DNA of 64,000 bases, from positions 310,001 through 374,000 of the forward strand of contig NSKG01000002.1 of the NCBI GenBank assembly GCA_002287035.1, written 5' to 3'. Under the pieces are notes generated by a model. The model was not told where the DNA came from. It did no database searches and was given only the letters and a program-made list of their open reading frames with translations. The DNA is from Pseudomonas sp. WN033 (GTDB lineage: Bacteria; Pseudomonadota; Gammaproteobacteria; Pseudomonadales; Pseudomonadaceae). The position numbers and the translations under genes were made by a program. Positions 62,346 through 64,000 of the stretch are shown piece by piece (within the stretch, counting starts at the first letter, position 1; each line of letters opens with the position of its first letter).

Positions 62346-63054
62346 CACCGATTTCAAGAGCATCAGCGCCGACGGCCTGTGGCACAACAACCCCGGCCTG
62401 GTTCAGTTGCTGGGCCTGTGTCCGCTGCTGGGTGTCAGCAGCACCGCCGTCAACGCCCTGGGCCTGGGGCTGGCGACCATTCTGGTGCTGGTCGGCTCCA
62501 ACGTGGCGGTATCGCTGATCCGCAGCGCAGTAACCGATGCCGTGCGTCTACCGGCGTTCGTGATGATCATCGCCGCGCTGGTGACCTGTACCGAACTGCT
62601 GATGCAGGCCTTCACCTATGAGCTGTATCAGATTCTCGGCATCTTCATTCCGCTGATCGTGACCAACTGCGCGATCCTCGGCCGCGCCGACGCCTACGCT
62701 TCCAAACATCCGGTGCTGCCGTCGCTGATCGATGGCTTCATGATGGGTCTGGGCTTTGCTCTGGTGCTGCTGGTGCTGGGCATGCTGCGCGAACTGGTTG
62801 GCTACGGCACGCTGTTCTCCAACATGCACCTGCTGCTGGGGCCGATTGCTGCCGATTGGAAGATTGTGGTGTTCAGCAACTACAAGGATTTCCTGTTCGT
62901 CATTCTGCCGCCCGGTGCCTTTGTGTTCATGGGCCTGCTGATCGCCCTGAAAAACGCCATCGACAGCCACGTCAAAGCCCTCCAGGCTGCCCGCGCCGAG
63001 AAACCGGCCGCCAGTGGCAGCAAACGGGTACGAGTGACCGGGACCATCAACTGA
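62338..63054 (+). CDS. rnfE: Rnf complex subunit E
   Basis: A 238-residue membrane protein with six TM segments and the [18 protein letters not shown]...[19 protein letters not shown] pattern. It ends the operon; rnfH is not present in the window. ATG 62338 is used (GTG- and upstream-frame starts lack support). Confidence 0.95.
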   Translation: MASTDFKSISADGLWHNNPGLVQLLGLCPLLGVSSTAVNALGLGLATILVLVGSNVAVSLIRSAVTDAVRLPAFVMIIAALVTCTELLMQAFTYELYQILGIFIPLIVTNCAILGRADAYASKHPVLPSLIDGFMMGLGFALVLLVLGMLRELVGYGTLFSNMHLLLGPIAADWKIVVFSNYKDFLFVILPPGAFVFMGLLIALKNAIDSHVKALQAARAEKPAASGSKRVRVTGTIN

Positions 63055-63056
63055 CT

Positions 63057-63287
63057 GGATTGCCACAGGCCTACGGCCCTCGCAATGACGGAGGTGGGCT
63101 ATGGCCCTTGCAACGGCAGGGGTGCTGGGCTAGCCCTCGCAATGACGGGGGTGGGCTATGGCCCGCGCAATGGCGGTAGCATGTAACGTGGCAAGGCTGC
63201 CAACACGCCCACACCGTCATTGCGAGGAGTGCAACGACGAAGCAATCCATGCGTCGCGGCCATCCGCCGACGAAGCAATCCATGCGC
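63057..63287. repeat. Tandem dispersed-repeat region (CGTCATTGCGAG family) between rnfE and nth
   Basis: Several imperfect copies in both orientations: CCCTCGCAATGACGG (63076-63090, 63135-63149) and CGTCATTGCGAGGAGTGC with GAAGCAATCCATGCG (63214-63285). The same family occurs as an inverted pair at 31749-31862. Non-coding. Confidence 0.75.
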
Positions 63288-63333
63288 GGGCGTTACCACT
63301 ACAACACGGCATAACACACCTGATGAGAACGGC

Positions 63334-63969
63334 ATGAACAAGGCCAAGCGTTATGAAATCTTCCGCCGACTGCGCGAAGACAATCCACACCCAACCACCG
63401 AGCTCAACTACAGCACTCCATTCGAGCTACTGGTAGCAGTAACCCTGTCAGCCCAGGCCACCGATGTGGGCGTCAACAAGGCCACTGACAAGCTGTTTCC
63501 GGTGGCCAATACTCCCGAGGCCATTTATGCCCTGGGCGTTGAAGGGTTGAGCGAGTACATCAAGACCATCGGCCTATACAACAGCAAGGCCAAAAATGTC
63601 ATTGAGGCCTGCCGGATCCTGATCGAGCAACACAACAGCCAGGTGCCGGACAACCGCGAGGCGTTGGAAGCCCTGCCCGGCGTCGGCCGCAAGACCGCCA
63701 ACGTGGTACTCAACACCGCCTTCGGCCAGCCGACCATGGCTGTGGATACGCATATCTTCCGGGTCAGCAACCGTACCGGTATCGCCCCCGGCAAAACCGT
63801 GCTGGCGGTGGAAAAGCAGTTGCTCAAGCATGTACCCAAGGAATTTCTGGTCGATGCCCACCACTGGCTGATCCTGCATGGCCGCTACGTTTGCAAGGCC
63901 CGCAGCCCGCAGTGCGGCAGTTGCCGAATCGAGGATCTGTGCGATTACAAGCACAAGACCAGCGACTGA
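63334..63969 (+). CDS. nth: Endonuclease III (DNA glycosylase/AP lyase)
   Basis: A 211-residue enzyme. The HhH motif is LPGVGRKTANVVLNTAF with catalytic Lys (~120), the catalytic Asp is in VDTHIFRVSNR (~138), and the C-terminal 4Fe-4S loop is C-x6-C-x2-C-x5-C (CKARSPQCGSCRIEDLC). It removes oxidised pyrimidines. rnf-nth adjacency is typical of Gammaproteobacteria. ATG 63334. Confidence 0.96.
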   Translation: MNKAKRYEIFRRLREDNPHPTTELNYSTPFELLVAVTLSAQATDVGVNKATDKLFPVANTPEAIYALGVEGLSEYIKTIGLYNSKAKNVIEACRILIEQHNSQVPDNREALEALPGVGRKTANVVLNTAFGQPTMAVDTHIFRVSNRTGIAPGKTVLAVEKQLLKHVPKEFLVDAHHWLILHGRYVCKARSPQCGSCRIEDLCDYKHKTSD

Positions 63970-64000
63970 TAACACCCTATGCCAGAGCGCTCCACAAGCG

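Noticed and set aside
1-64000. CRISPR array, rRNA or tRNA genes
   Set aside because: No regularly spaced direct repeats, tRNA cloverleaf or rRNA-like sequence was recognised by eye; short tRNAs could be missed.

Overview
The window reads as a gammaproteobacterial chromosome of the Pseudomonadaceae, probably a Pseudomonas or Halopseudomonas-type organism. It is GC-rich, with an rnfABCDGE-nth block preceded by metG, a paired DUF1302/DUF1329 locus, an extracellular medium-chain-length PHA depolymerase, an ansA-aspA-agcS cluster, an OsmC-YcaO fusion and a Pseudomonas-type REP doublet. This assignment is inferred from gene content. No rRNA, tRNA or CRISPR array was seen.

Layout. 1-8.6 kb: the C-terminal part of a Fe-S DEAH helicase, a beta-lactamase-fold serine hydrolase, an alpha/beta hydrolase with a divergent TetR regulator, the DUF1302/DUF1329 pair, and a divergent secreted mcl-PHA depolymerase. 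8.6-20.6 kb: membrane and small proteins, a DJ-1/PfpI protein, a two-gene chemoreceptor (MCP plus a NIT-like membrane protein) behind a structured leader that ends in an intrinsic terminator, a META/DUF4377 lipoprotein, an RcnB-like protein, an IgaA/UmoB-like membrane protein, a DnaJ-domain protein, a VWA protein and a second DUF1329 protein. 20.6-35.3 kb: a LysR/DoxX/DODA module, a kinase-propeller membrane protein with an overlapping upstream mini-ORF, a TetR/YciI/DUF1304 operon with two palindromic operators, a lipoprotein penicillin-acylase with an AraC regulator, nitronate monooxygenase, a hotdog-fold protein, an HPF-like protein and a large orphan exported protein. 35.3-41.3 kb: asparaginase, aspartase and an Na+:alanine-type symporter facing an XRE regulator across an operator-like repeat array.

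44.7-49.1 kb is the accessory centre of the window. Four AT-rich gene cassettes are separated by integron attC sites, with no integrase in the window: a CALIN-type array. Each cassette's 5' end is the reverse complement of the R'' box of its own 3' attC, which fixes the boundaries. The cassettes encode a TM-anchored helical protein, a protein with a Gly-rich hydrophobic stretch, a GNAT acetyltransferase and an Apea/HEPN-like protein with an R-x4-H motif. An IS256-family element with an 8-bp target duplication has split the last attC.

49.2-64 kb returns to chromosomal genes: a small set of enzymes and exported proteins, then metG with a 141-bp MITE-like element 24 bp upstream of its start, a REP doublet, the complete rnf operon (an ion-pumping ferredoxin:NAD oxidoreductase or SoxR-reducing complex), a dispersed repeat and nth.
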